Positions 1-8,059 of a stretch of DNA of 44,721 bases are shown in pieces (the first letter of the stretch is position 1; each line of letters begins with the position of its first letter). This stretch comes from Chloroflexota bacterium (GTDB taxonomy: Bacteria > Chloroflexota > Anaerolineae > J036 > Brachytrichaceae): positions 1 through 44,721 of the forward strand of contig JAJYKL010000028.1 of NCBI GenBank assembly GCA_021788625.1, given 5' to 3'. The notes below the pieces were generated by a model. That model made no database searches. It saw only the letters and a program-made list of their open reading frames with translations, and was not told the origin of the DNA. The position numbers and the translations under genes were made by a program.

Positions 1-1
1 C

Positions 2-268
2 AGCAATATCGTACGACATGCCGAGGCACGACACACCACGATTACCTTTGAGTTCGAGGAGGCGGTGGTTCGTGTGACGATAGAGGATGATGGACGAGGC
101 TTCGACGTCGAGACGGAGTCAGGCGCGGCCGATAGCTCGCACGGTCTTGGATTGCTGGGTATGGCTGAACGTGCCCAGTTATCGGGTGGCATGTTACAAC
201 TCACATCACGCCGCGGGCAGGGCACTCGGATCGAGGTCACCATGCCGTTGGCGCCGGAGAAAAGATGA
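2..268 (+). CDS. Sensor histidine kinase, C-terminal ATPase end (partial)
   Basis: Only the last 88 codons are in the window; the gene begins upstream. The reading frame is open from base 2. It shows the N box (NIVRHAEA), the G1 box (EDDGRGF) and the G2 region (HGLGLLGMAERA), then a typical GxGTxIxVxxP ending. This is the HATPase_c fold of NarL-partner (HisKA_3) kinases, where GLLGMxER is characteristic. The kinase would phosphorylate the response regulator whose ATG directly follows this stop codon (TGAATG), so the two are almost certainly one two-component operon. The sensed signal cannot be told because the N-terminal part is missing. Confidence 0.9.
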   Translation, partial: SNIVRHAEARHTTITFEFEEAVVRVTIEDDGRGFDVETESGAADSSHGLGLLGMAERAQLSGGMLQLTSRRGQGTRIEVTMPLAPEKR

Positions 269-994
269 ATGGACATACCTATCGGTACAGGATTCGAGTC
301 AGGGCCACTCTCTACTTTGGGGTCCAGAACGTCATCCAAGAAAATTCGTGTTCTCGTGGCAGACGACCACACTATTGTGCGGGAAGGAGTACGCCTCCTG
401 CTGGCAGCACAGCCTGATATCGACGTCGTGGGAGAAGCCTCGGATGGGCACGAGGCTGTGACCCAAGCGCGTCTCTTGCAGCCCGACATCATTTTGATTG
501 ATCTGGCGATGCCCGGTCTCAATGGTTTGGAGGCGATGCGCATCATCAAGGCGGAACTACCACTCGTCCAGATCATCGTCCTGACGATGTACGAGAGCGA
601 TGAATACTTCTTCCAGGTGCTGGATGCTGGTGCCTCCGGTTATGTGTTGAAGAAGGCTGCCTCCACCGAACTGCTCAACGCGGTCCGGGCCGTGCACGCT
701 GGCGATGTGTTTTTATACCCCTCGGTCACCCGTCGCCTGGTCTCCGATTATCTAAAGCGTGTGAAGACCGGTGAGGAACAGAGTAGTTATGACGGATTAA
801 CTGCACGCGAGCGAGAGGTGCTGAAGCTCATTGCTGAGGGATACACCAACCAAGCCATCTCGGAAAAGCTGGTTATCAGCCCCAGTACAGTGCAGACGCA
901 CCGAACCCGCATCATGCGCCGGTTGAAACTGCATGGTCGGGCTGAGCTCATCCAATATGCAGTACGTAAAGGTTTACTTGATCGTCCGTCGTGA
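269..994 (+). CDS. NarL/LuxR-family response regulator
   Basis: The 241-residue protein has an N-terminal receiver at about residues 25-145 and a C-terminal LuxR-type helix-turn-helix at about 175-236. The receiver keeps the acidic pair D32/D33, the phospho-acceptor D78 in ILIDLAMPG, T106 and a lysine at 128/129, so it should be phosphorylatable. The output domain shows LTAREREVLKLIAEG and the recognition helix region SPSTVQTHRTRI. It follows the kinase with no spacer and is closed by a strong terminator at 1028-1055. The first 24 residues precede the receiver and are unusual, but no better start is visible. Its targets are unknown; the respiratory operon downstream is a reasonable guess only. 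Confidence 0.93.
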   Translation: MDIPIGTGFESGPLSTLGSRTSSKKIRVLVADDHTIVREGVRLLLAAQPDIDVVGEASDGHEAVTQARLLQPDIILIDLAMPGLNGLEAMRIIKAELPLVQIIVLTMYESDEYFFQVLDAGASGYVLKKAASTELLNAVRAVHAGDVFLYPSVTRRLVSDYLKRVKTGEEQSSYDGLTAREREVLKLIAEGYTNQAISEKLVISPSTVQTHRTRIMRRLKLHGRAELIQYAVRKGLLDRPS

Positions 995-1027
995 AAATCA
1001 CGACATACTCATTACAAAAGTCATGAC

Positions 1028-1055
1028 AAGGTGCTTCAAAGAGAGCACCTTTTTT
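1028..1055 (+). terminator. Rho-independent terminator after the response regulator
   Basis: Perfect 8-bp arms (AAGGTGCT / AGCACCTT) enclose an 8-nt loop and run straight into six T residues. It lies 34 bases after the stop of the response regulator, so it should end the two-component operon and separate it from the respiratory genes. Confidence 0.85.
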
Positions 1056-1142
1056 GTCGTCATTCAACAGTTTGCACGATTGATGACTCCTGCCGTAGCG
1101 AATAAACTCATGCATTGTTGACACTAAGGCCATACGTAACGA

Positions 1143-1523
1143 TTGATCATAGGCACCTTGGACACAGCATACTCTTGTCGGGTTTTCCTCATCTGCGTGA
1201 ACCGGCTGGTGTGCGAAGCCGTGGATATGCTGCTGCGTCGGGAAGGCATCATTCCGCTGGGCATGGCGACGGATCCCGAGACAGCGCTGAAGGACGTGCG
1301 GTCCCTCCACCCCGAGGTAATTGTAGTAGAAGGTGACGCCACGGAGCGGGACATCGAGCTGAAGATCAAACTGGCGTGCCTGATGCACGAGATGACCAAC
1401 TTGCGTATCGTGTATTTCGACTTGCTGAATAACGAACTCGACGTATACACCCAGCAACAACGCAGGTTGGTCAGCACTCAGGACCTGGTCGCTGCGATCT
1501 GTGCGCTGCCTAACCAGGAGTGA
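1143..1523 (+). CDS. Degenerate receiver-like protein upstream of the Rieske gene
   Basis: The protein has 126 residues with a TTG start as the first possible codon; the true start may be slightly later, since the fold seems to begin at RVFLICVN. The alternation RVFLICVN, AVDMLLRREG, ALKDVRSLHPEVIVVEGD, LRIVYFDL and LVSTQDLVAAI resembles the beta/alpha order of a CheY-like receiver. The acidic pair of strand 1 is replaced by C-V-N, the phospho-aspartate position is not a clear Asp, and the strand 4 Thr/Ser is replaced by aromatic residues. If it is a receiver, it is a pseudo-receiver that cannot be phosphorylated in the usual way. It lies 51 bases before the Rieske ATG and may be co-transcribed with the cytochrome operon. 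No output domain is present. Confidence 0.6.
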   Translation: MIIGTLDTAYSCRVFLICVNRLVCEAVDMLLRREGIIPLGMATDPETALKDVRSLHPEVIVVEGDATERDIELKIKLACLMHEMTNLRIVYFDLLNNELDVYTQQQRRLVSTQDLVAAICALPNQE

Positions 1524-1574
1524 CGGATCGGGCTGCGCATGACCTTGCTCACGAGGAATAGGAACGTAAGGAAT

Positions 1575-2153
1575 ATGGACAACCAAAACACACCGGATGG
1601 TCCGGGCTCAGGTAATGCCTGCGGCGCGGAAGAATCCGGTACCACCCCACGGCGTGTTTTCCTGGGCTATATGATCGCCACCGCAGGGACATTCATCGGC
1701 ATCGTCGCGGGGTTGCCAATTGTCGGCTACATCGTCAGCCCGTTGTTCGCCAAACCGAAGGATGGCACATGGGTCAGCTTGGGTAAGGTCGATGAATTTT
1801 CGAAATCGAACGACCCACAAATGGTGCAGTTCACGCTGACACAAGAGGACGGCTGGACTGAGGTCAAGCAGGCACGCACCGCCTGGGTGGTGCCTCAGGG
1901 TGGAGGCAACTTCACGGTATTCAACGGGCAGTGCACCCACCTGGGCTGCGCCTATACCTGGCAAACGCAGGGCGAGTACGCCGGAACATTCCACTGCCCG
2001 TGTCATGATGGCGTTTACGATCGTAATGGCCGCGTGCTCAGTGGCCCACCACCACGTCCCTTGGATACCCTCCAGATCAAAATAGAAAACGGCCAGCTCA
2101 ATGCGCTCTACGAAGATTTCCACCTGGGCATTCCCACCAAGGTGGTGATCTAG
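1575..2153 (+). CDS. Rieske iron-sulfur protein of a cytochrome bc/b6-type complex
   Basis: The 192-residue protein carries both 2Fe-2S ligand boxes, CTHLGC (C120, H122, C125) and CPCHDG (C141, C143, H144), plus the downstream GPPPRPLDTL loop typical of respiratory Rieske proteins. The N-terminus has a twin-arginine-like stretch (TPRRVFLGYM) leading into one membrane helix at about residues 30-56, so it is anchored with the cluster outside. An earlier ATG at 1539 is possible; 1575 is preferred because AAGGA precedes it and the protein then matches family length. It accepts electrons from quinol oxidised by the cytochrome b encoded 23 bases downstream. Confidence 0.93.
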   Translation: MDNQNTPDGPGSGNACGAEESGTTPRRVFLGYMIATAGTFIGIVAGLPIVGYIVSPLFAKPKDGTWVSLGKVDEFSKSNDPQMVQFTLTQEDGWTEVKQARTAWVVPQGGGNFTVFNGQCTHLGCAYTWQTQGEYAGTFHCPCHDGVYDRNGRVLSGPPPRPLDTLQIKIENGQLNALYEDFHLGIPTKVVI

Positions 2154-2176
2154 GTCACGGGAGGTCTGTCAGATAG

Positions 2177-3667
2177 ATGGAACGAATCGGCAATTGGTTA
2201 GATGAACGTTTGGGGCTGGCCCGCGTATGGCGCACCATCTTTCACCGGCACGTGCCGGTGGGGTTGAACTGGATGTACACCCTGGGCGCAGCTACCCTTT
2301 TCGTTATCGCGCTTCAGGTGACTACCGGCATTCTGCTGGCCCTCAATTACTCAGATAGCCCCGACCATGCCTACGACAGCGTGCTTTACATTACCAACTC
2401 TATCCCCTTCGGCTGGATTATCCGAAGCCTGCACCACTGGGGAGCTTCCGCTTTGGTAGTGCTTCTGGTGTTGCACATGGTCACCGCATTTGGCCTCGGC
2501 GCGTATAAGGCTCCGCGTGAAGCAACCTGGATGGTAGGAGTGCTGCTGCTGGTAATCTGCCTGGGGTTTGGCTTTACCGGCTACCTCTTACCCTGGGATC
2601 AGAAAGCCTACTGGGCGACGACTGTCGGGACCAACATCCCTGGGGCAGCGCCTTTGATCGGTGCATGGCTGGTCGAGCTGCTACGTGGAGGGACCGAGGT
2701 GGGCACTGTTACGTTGGCACGCTTCTATGCCGCTCATGTGCTCATATTCCCGGCAATCCTCGCCTTTCTGTTGTTCGTGCACCTGGCGCTGGTCATCTGG
2801 CACGGCGTTAGCGTGCCCCCAGTACTCTGGTTCAAGGGGCTGCGCGGCTGGAACAAAGGCCAGCTTGACCACGACCCGGACGTCACACCAGCACTCGACC
2901 CGCTGGTGACCCCCAAGCCACTTGATGCTGAGCAGTACCACAAACGTTATGCTGCCTTTAAGGCGCGCGGTCCGCGTTTTTGGCCAGAAGTAATCGGCGA
3001 CGATACGAAGTTCATGTTGCTGGTCTTCATTGTTTTAATCGGTCTGACGGTTGTCCTCGGTGTATCGTCCGAGGCGCGCGCAGACCCGACCGACACCGCC
3101 TACATCCCGCGACCAGAGTGGTACTTCATGTTCCTGTTCCAGTTGTTGAAGTACTTCCCTGGGTCGGTGGAGTGGCTCGGCGTGCTGGTTCTGCCAGGAC
3201 TGGCCATTGCTGTATTGTTTCTGGTTCCCTTCTTTTCACGTGGTGAAGAACGTCGTCTGCGCTATCGCCCGATCGGAGGGGGCATCATGGCGGTGGTGCT
3301 GGTCGGGATTGTTGGCCTGACCGTCCAGGCCTTTGTTACGACACCTCCCACCGTGCTGGTTGAGCATGGCGTGGCACTGACCTCGCAGCAGTTACTGGGA
3401 CGACAGTTGATTGATCAACAGGGATGTCGTAGTTGCCACATCATCAATGGCCAGGGTGAGACGAAAGGACCATCACTCGATGGTATCGGGCAGCGCCTAA
3501 CCGCGGCAGATATTCACTTCTATATGGAAAACCCAAAGGCATACAACCCAGCCGCATCCATGACACCCCTCATCCCGCCTCTTAGCCATGAGGATGTCGA
3601 GGCGATCACGCAATATTTGCTGACCCTGCCCCCCGACACGACTCAGGCGAAGGGAGGCAGTAATTAA
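2177..3667 (+). CDS. Cytochrome b6/subunit IV-type protein fused to cytochrome c
   Basis: This 496-residue membrane protein joins a b6-like part (residues about 15-215, four helices), a subunit IV-like part (about 275-390, three helices) and a C-terminal class I cytochrome c domain (about 400-487). Heme b ligands are visible: H86 and H100 in the second helix, H187 and H202 in the fourth with the 14-residue spacing of b6. The quinol-site PEWY motif is at 313-316. The c domain has CRSCH (C417, C420, H421) and a likely Met ligand at M462. The residue matching the heme c_i cysteine of cytochrome b6 is T35, so that extra heme is probably absent. GGGAGG precedes the ATG. It is the core of a quinol:cytochrome c oxidoreductase. 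Confidence 0.93.
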   Translation: MERIGNWLDERLGLARVWRTIFHRHVPVGLNWMYTLGAATLFVIALQVTTGILLALNYSDSPDHAYDSVLYITNSIPFGWIIRSLHHWGASALVVLLVLHMVTAFGLGAYKAPREATWMVGVLLLVICLGFGFTGYLLPWDQKAYWATTVGTNIPGAAPLIGAWLVELLRGGTEVGTVTLARFYAAHVLIFPAILAFLLFVHLALVIWHGVSVPPVLWFKGLRGWNKGQLDHDPDVTPALDPLVTPKPLDAEQYHKRYAAFKARGPRFWPEVIGDDTKFMLLVFIVLIGLTVVLGVSSEARADPTDTAYIPRPEWYFMFLFQLLKYFPGSVEWLGVLVLPGLAIAVLFLVPFFSRGEERRLRYRPIGGGIMAVVLVGIVGLTVQAFVTTPPTVLVEHGVALTSQQLLGRQLIDQQGCRSCHIINGQGETKGPSLDGIGQRLTAADIHFYMENPKAYNPAASMTPLIPPLSHEDVEAITQYLLTLPPDTTQAKGGSN

Positions 3668-4135
3668 ATGGCCGCAACAAACGAAAAACCCTTCGTGCAC
3701 CGGCGAGTCCACCTGCAAGGCATTGCTCTGGTAGCAGTCGCGCTCGTGGCAGGCGTGATCGTCGCATACGGGGAAGTCAGAGGCTCTACTGGTTATCCCA
3801 ATGCCGTTGTCGCGCCACTGGCAGGTCTGAGCTCGCGTCCAGATAACTATGGCATGCCCCGTCCAGCCACTGGTCTGATCGCGACCAGCAGTAATCAAGG
3901 CCAGGTGCTATTTGGACGCTATTGCGATTCGTGCCATCCGGGGGGAAATGCCGGTGTAGGTGCCAGCCTGCGCGATGCACAGTTCAAGCAACAGTACACC
4001 ACAACCGACCAGATTATCAAGGTCGTTCGTAATGGTGGCTTCGACATGCCTGCATTCCCGACCACCTTGCTGCCTGATGACAAGCTGCAGCTGATAACAG
4101 AATACGTGCTGAAACTGCCTCAGGCGGGGCAGTAA
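3668..4135 (+). CDS. Membrane-anchored monoheme cytochrome c
   Basis: The protein has 155 residues. One N-terminal helix at about residues 17-35 anchors it, and a cytochrome c domain follows from about 75. The heme site is CDSCH (C86, C89, H90) and the likely distal ligand is M127 in FDMPAFP. The ATG directly follows the stop of the cytochrome b-c fusion, so the two are translationally linked. It probably takes electrons from the complex and passes them toward a terminal oxidase or a soluble carrier. No oxidase genes lie in the window. Confidence 0.92.
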   Translation: MAATNEKPFVHRRVHLQGIALVAVALVAGVIVAYGEVRGSTGYPNAVVAPLAGLSSRPDNYGMPRPATGLIATSSNQGQVLFGRYCDSCHPGGNAGVGASLRDAQFKQQYTTTDQIIKVVRNGGFDMPAFPTTLLPDDKLQLITEYVLKLPQAGQ

Positions 4136-4151
4136 TTTAAGGAGGACTATC

Positions 4152-4649
4152 ATGAATAAACGTGCTCTCGGATTCGTACTCGCTCTGGCTATGACTGGTC
4201 TGGCTGCCTGCGGCAGCGCATCGGCTCCAACGCCAGTGCCGACCGCCACACCTTCGCCCATGGCGAATAAACTAATCGTCTACGGCGATACAGTCTATTT
4301 TGCCGGTAAAACTGACCCCAACACCTGTGTGGAGCAAAGCCGCTACAAGTCCGGCCAGGCTGTCGGCTTTCGCATGACGGCGATTGACCCGGTCACCGGC
4401 AAGGTGGATGATGCAGCCACACTGGTCGTTCACGTAACGTTCGGCGGCAAAACGGTGGACGTGCCGATGAACTACCGCGGAACAGGTGCGAACCCGCATC
4501 CCGGTATGTGGACTGGCAAGTGGGTCGTTCCGAATGATGCACCGACCGGCATCGTAAAGTACGTGGTCTCGGCGACTGATAAGCAGGGACGCACGGGTGA
4601 ATTCCAGCCGTTCAACGTAGACGCTTCAGAACTGGCCGTGGTAAAGTAG
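4152..4649 (+). CDS. Small lipoprotein with a single Ig-like domain, respiratory operon
   Basis: The 165-residue protein has a lipobox, LAAC with C20, and a short Pro/Thr-rich spacer. Its beta-rich domain at about residues 60-160 has motifs such as GMWTGKWVVP and GIVKYVVSATD that suggest a bacterial Ig-like or YtkA-like sandwich; this family assignment is inference. A strong ribosome site (AAGGAGGA) lies 5 bases before the ATG. It is the last gene of the Rieske/cytochrome operon and ends before the hairpin at 4674-4714. It may be an accessory subunit of the bc complex or simply a surface protein. No metal-binding motif is obvious. Confidence 0.8.
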   Translation: MNKRALGFVLALAMTGLAACGSASAPTPVPTATPSPMANKLIVYGDTVYFAGKTDPNTCVEQSRYKSGQAVGFRMTAIDPVTGKVDDAATLVVHVTFGGKTVDVPMNYRGTGANPHPGMWTGKWVVPNDAPTGIVKYVVSATDKQGRTGEFQPFNVDASELAVVK

Positions 4650-4673
4650 CAATCTCTGTACGGACTCAACGTC

Positions 4674-4714
4674 AGGCAAGGTCCGAAGGAAATATAAACC
4701 CTTCGGACCTGCCT
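4674..4714 (+). terminator. Long hairpin ending the respiratory operon
   Basis: Eleven-bp perfect arms at 4679-4689 and 4700-4710 enclose a 10-nt loop, and four further pairs continue the stem after one bulged A. There is no long T run, so it may be a weak intrinsic terminator or an mRNA-stabilising structure. It sits 25 bases after the last respiratory gene. Confidence 0.65.
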
Positions 4715-4763
4715 CATGTTTGGTCTGTGCCTGTAAACCTGAAATTCACTTTGGAATAACAAT

Positions 4764-6206
4764 ATGCGCGTCACTAGTAGTGTCCTGATCCTGATCATTC
4801 CGCTCCTGTTCGGGTCTGCCTGTGTGCCGAGTGGTGCCCCGTCTCGCGCCACATCGCCGGCGCCAACGGCTACAGCCATTCCCCCCAGGACGCTGAAAGT
4901 CGAGCCCAATAACCCGACTGTCGGTACGCTCCTCACAGCAACCGCAGAGGGATTGCCACCCGGCGCTAAAGTGAATCTACTGTGGAAAACCGTGCAGGGT
5001 GGCTGGGTCATCAAGGACTACTATCACTTCGATGGGAAGAAGTTCACTGAAACAAGTCAAACTCTGGGCCAGGCCGTCGTCGATTCGGGAGGGCACTTGA
5101 CAGCGCAATTTCGAGTACCCAATGACTACGGCGGGGTGCATGACATCATTGCCTCATCAGGAGGCGTCGCGCTCGCCCAGGGTGGTACCGAGGTTAAAGC
5201 CAGCTTTGAAATGACCCCCACCGAAGGCCCCATCGGCACCCTGATAGAGATCAAGGTGCAGGGTCTGGGGTGGCGCACGATGGAAAGTACCTGGGACGTC
5301 AATTGGGATAACAAGGAAGTGGGGTGGATCTCCGCCGTAGACTCACGTGGATCCGCTACAGCACGTCTGCGCGCAGCTGGCCCGGTTGGCGATCACATTC
5401 TTAAGGTTTACACCGGCTACATGGGACAGAGCTACCTGAACTACGAACAGGCGCCGACAGCTTATTTACCGCGCCCACAATTCGTGTTCCACACGCTGCC
5501 CGGTGGTCAGGTGCCACCCAGTTACGCCGAGCCCTATCCGCCCCAGCCGGTGCCTGCACCGGCTACCACGGGAGCAAAAGCTTCGCTTTCACCGACACAG
5601 GGGCCGGTTAATACTCACACCGTATTGACCGCCAGTGGCCTGCCTGCGAATCAAGCTGTCTCCCTCGTTTGGGAGACCTGGGTGGGCAGTCGCGTGTCCC
5701 AAGAGGGCTACACCTCCACTGAGAAAACAATTGGAAACGCGACCACAGGCAGCAACGGCACACTCAGCGTACCCATCACGATCCCCGATGACCTGGGCGG
5801 CCGGCATTTACTATCGATCCAGGCGAATGGCAAGGAATTGGCGCGAGCCTATTTCGTGATCGAAACCAGCATCGTCAGCATTTCACCGATCAAAGGCACT
5901 GTGGGAACGACGATCACTATTCACCTGAAAGGTGTCGGCTGGACTGAGTATGACAACATCATGGTGGCAACCTATGACAACGCTTACATGGGTTATGCAT
6001 GTGGGTTCAATAGCCAGGGTGATGTCGTGATCCACTTCGCTGCAACCGGCACGCCAGGCATCCATCTGATCGATCTCTATCCCGGCATCTATGAGGGGCC
6101 AGCGGGAGGCCAACAGTTGTATCGCCTGCCACAGTTGACCTATGCTGACGATCATCCAGGTAATAAGATTCCTGCACTTCGATTTGCTTTCGAGGTCACG
6201 CCATAA
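4764..6206 (+). CDS. Lipoprotein with a duplicated Ig-like (A-B-A-B) module
   Basis: The 480-residue protein has a signal peptide ending in the lipobox GSAC (C20) and a Thr/Pro/Ala linker to about residue 42. Two similar halves follow. Residues about 45-255 and 272-480 each start with a P-T-x-G-P/T-V type Ig-like domain containing LxWxT, then a second domain containing GxGW (VQGLGW and LKGVGW) and a GxHxLxxYxG stretch. Both halves end with an LPxPQF or LPQLTY segment. This looks like an internal tandem duplication. No catalytic motif is seen; a surface adhesion or binding role is plausible but unproven. It is separated from the respiratory operon by the hairpin. Confidence 0.8.
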   Translation: MRVTSSVLILIIPLLFGSACVPSGAPSRATSPAPTATAIPPRTLKVEPNNPTVGTLLTATAEGLPPGAKVNLLWKTVQGGWVIKDYYHFDGKKFTETSQTLGQAVVDSGGHLTAQFRVPNDYGGVHDIIASSGGVALAQGGTEVKASFEMTPTEGPIGTLIEIKVQGLGWRTMESTWDVNWDNKEVGWISAVDSRGSATARLRAAGPVGDHILKVYTGYMGQSYLNYEQAPTAYLPRPQFVFHTLPGGQVPPSYAEPYPPQPVPAPATTGAKASLSPTQGPVNTHTVLTASGLPANQAVSLVWETWVGSRVSQEGYTSTEKTIGNATTGSNGTLSVPITIPDDLGGRHLLSIQANGKELARAYFVIETSIVSISPIKGTVGTTITIHLKGVGWTEYDNIMVATYDNAYMGYACGFNSQGDVVIHFAATGTPGIHLIDLYPGIYEGPAGGQQLYRLPQLTYADDHPGNKIPALRFAFEVTP

Positions 6207-6230
6207 GGAAGTCTGACTTCTACACGGCCT

Positions 6231-7805
6231 CTATCCCGCTGGGATAATCCTGTACACCCGGCCAGTGTTTCCCGCTGGTCCGGCGCGTCCGGATGTCAGC
6301 ACGTACATCTCGCCTTTGAGATCTACGCCGAAGCCGCGCACGAATTGATTGACGCGCCCGTTTGCGCTGGTGGTGATGGCCAGCTTCTGCAACGTCCACA
6401 TCTGCCCGATGTGCTGGGGCGGTGATGCCAGCAACAGAGTACCATCGGGTGTGGAATAGTTAGTGCCCCAATCGCCGAAGATATAGCGCCCCTGCATGGC
6501 CGGCATGGCTCGGCCACGGTAGACGTCGCCACCCACGCCCACCATGCCAATGCCACCTGGAACTTTGATGTTCGGGTACACCACAATCGGATCAATCAAT
6601 GGGCTGCCATCCGCAGCAGTATCTGCACAGGTGGCAAGTGGATGCATGGAATTGTTTCGGTTGAAGCAGGTGATGCCCTCACGAATGGGCCAGCCATAGT
6701 TGCCGCCCTTAATCACCACGTCGACCTCTTCCCACAGGTCTTCTCCGGCATCTTCAACATAGAGGGAATGGGAGTCAGCGCCGCCGCCTGCATCAAACGC
6801 CATACGGTAGGGGTTGCGGAAACCATATGCATATATTTCATGGCGTTGCCCCTCACCCATAAAGGGGTTGTCTGGTGGAATACTATAAGGACTGCCCTGG
6901 CCGACATCGATACGCAGGATCTTACCCAGAAGTGTGGACAGGTCCTGTGCGTTGCTGCTGATGAAACCAGGACCGCCGCCGTCACCCAGTGAAATGTAAA
7001 CATATCCATCGGGGCCGAAAACCAGGCTGCCACCATTATGTGTGGCGCCGGGATGATCCACCTCAAGGATAACTTGCTCCGAGTTTGGGTCACCCCGGTT
7101 AGGATCCTGTTTGGACACGTTATACCGCGCGATGCGATCGATATGATCAATACCGGTCTGGCGTGATGGGGCGCTGTAGTACACGTAGAATCTCCCATTT
7201 TGTGCGTAGTGTGGGTCAAGTGCCAATCCCAGTAGACCGCGCTCGTCGTATCCGGCATTAAGCCCGACCATGCGGTTGCGTAGATCAAGAAATGGCTCTG
7301 GCAGCAAGGTGCCTCCGGCATCAATGATGCGGATCAAGCCAATCTGATCAACCACAAACAAACGCCCGCTTCCGTCTGCGACAGCAACTAACGCCACTGG
7401 CCCAACCAGTCCCTGTGCGATCAACTTTAAACCCACTGACGGCTTTATGAGTGGCGCAGGCACGGGCGTTGCAGACGGTGTGCTCACCTGTGCGAAAGAT
7501 GGTTCGACAGTAGCGGTGACACCCCTGATAGTAGCGACACTGGTTGCCATGCGGGTCGTGGTGGCGGCACTGGTCCCAGCGGTTGAAGCAGACGTCATTG
7601 ATACGACTGTAGATGCAGCAGTGGTTCCCGTCGCATTGACTGCCAGTGGACGGGTTGCAACATTTTGTGAAGATGTCGGTTGTGAAGTCGCGCCTCCGGC
7701 GGCCGAGCATGCCCCCAGGACCAATATCGCCAGAAGACAGGCAAACTCGTGAATCTGGCGCACGTGCCAGCAACCATGCCCCAAGTCTTCTCTTCCGTAT
7801 TTCAT
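6231..7805 (-). CDS. PQQ-type glucose/sorbosone dehydrogenase-like lipoprotein
   Basis: The 524-residue protein starts at an ATG preceded by GGGGAGGA; a GTG 15 bases earlier overlaps that site and is less likely. The lipobox LGAC (C33) and a long Ser/Thr/Ala-rich linker to about residue 120 precede a six-bladed propeller of the GSDH type. Typical strings are FVVDQIGLIRII, ERGLLGLALDP, HNGGSLVFGPDGYVYISLGDGG, YAYGFRNPYRMAFD and EDLWEEVDVV. Such proteins oxidise sugars or related polyols with PQQ in the periplasm, although many members have unknown substrates. No PQQ synthesis genes are in the window. It is convergent with the duplicated lipoprotein gene upstream. Confidence 0.88.
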   Translation of the reverse strand: MKYGREDLGHGCWHVRQIHEFACLLAILVLGACSAAGGATSQPTSSQNVATRPLAVNATGTTAASTVVSMTSASTAGTSAATTTRMATSVATIRGVTATVEPSFAQVSTPSATPVPAPLIKPSVGLKLIAQGLVGPVALVAVADGSGRLFVVDQIGLIRIIDAGGTLLPEPFLDLRNRMVGLNAGYDERGLLGLALDPHYAQNGRFYVYYSAPSRQTGIDHIDRIARYNVSKQDPNRGDPNSEQVILEVDHPGATHNGGSLVFGPDGYVYISLGDGGGPGFISSNAQDLSTLLGKILRIDVGQGSPYSIPPDNPFMGEGQRHEIYAYGFRNPYRMAFDAGGGADSHSLYVEDAGEDLWEEVDVVIKGGNYGWPIREGITCFNRNNSMHPLATCADTAADGSPLIDPIVVYPNIKVPGGIGMVGVGGDVYRGRAMPAMQGRYIFGDWGTNYSTPDGTLLLASPPQHIGQMWTLQKLAITTSANGRVNQFVRGFGVDLKGEMYVLTSGRAGPAGNTGRVYRIIPAG

Positions 7806-8059
7806 TCGGTTCCTCCCCACGATATGACCTCAGCCGAAAGCGGATTCGCTGCGCCATCCACATCATAGGTCATCTCAGCACATAGCCACCCGGTCGTTAT
7901 GGATGACAACCCGATTTGCAACCTTATTGCGCTTCGTGCAGAATCAAATCATTGAGCCGTGAATGCATCGTGACTGTGCAGTTTTTACACTCTCTTTGCA
8001 TGCTGTTCATGAGCAGCTTACCTGCAACAGGCATGATCTCTATTCAGGAGGCATAACCT

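Noticed and set aside
948-1586. A 212-codon minus-strand frame
   Set aside because: It crosses a good terminator and is antisense to the receiver-like gene; it shows no recognisable motif.
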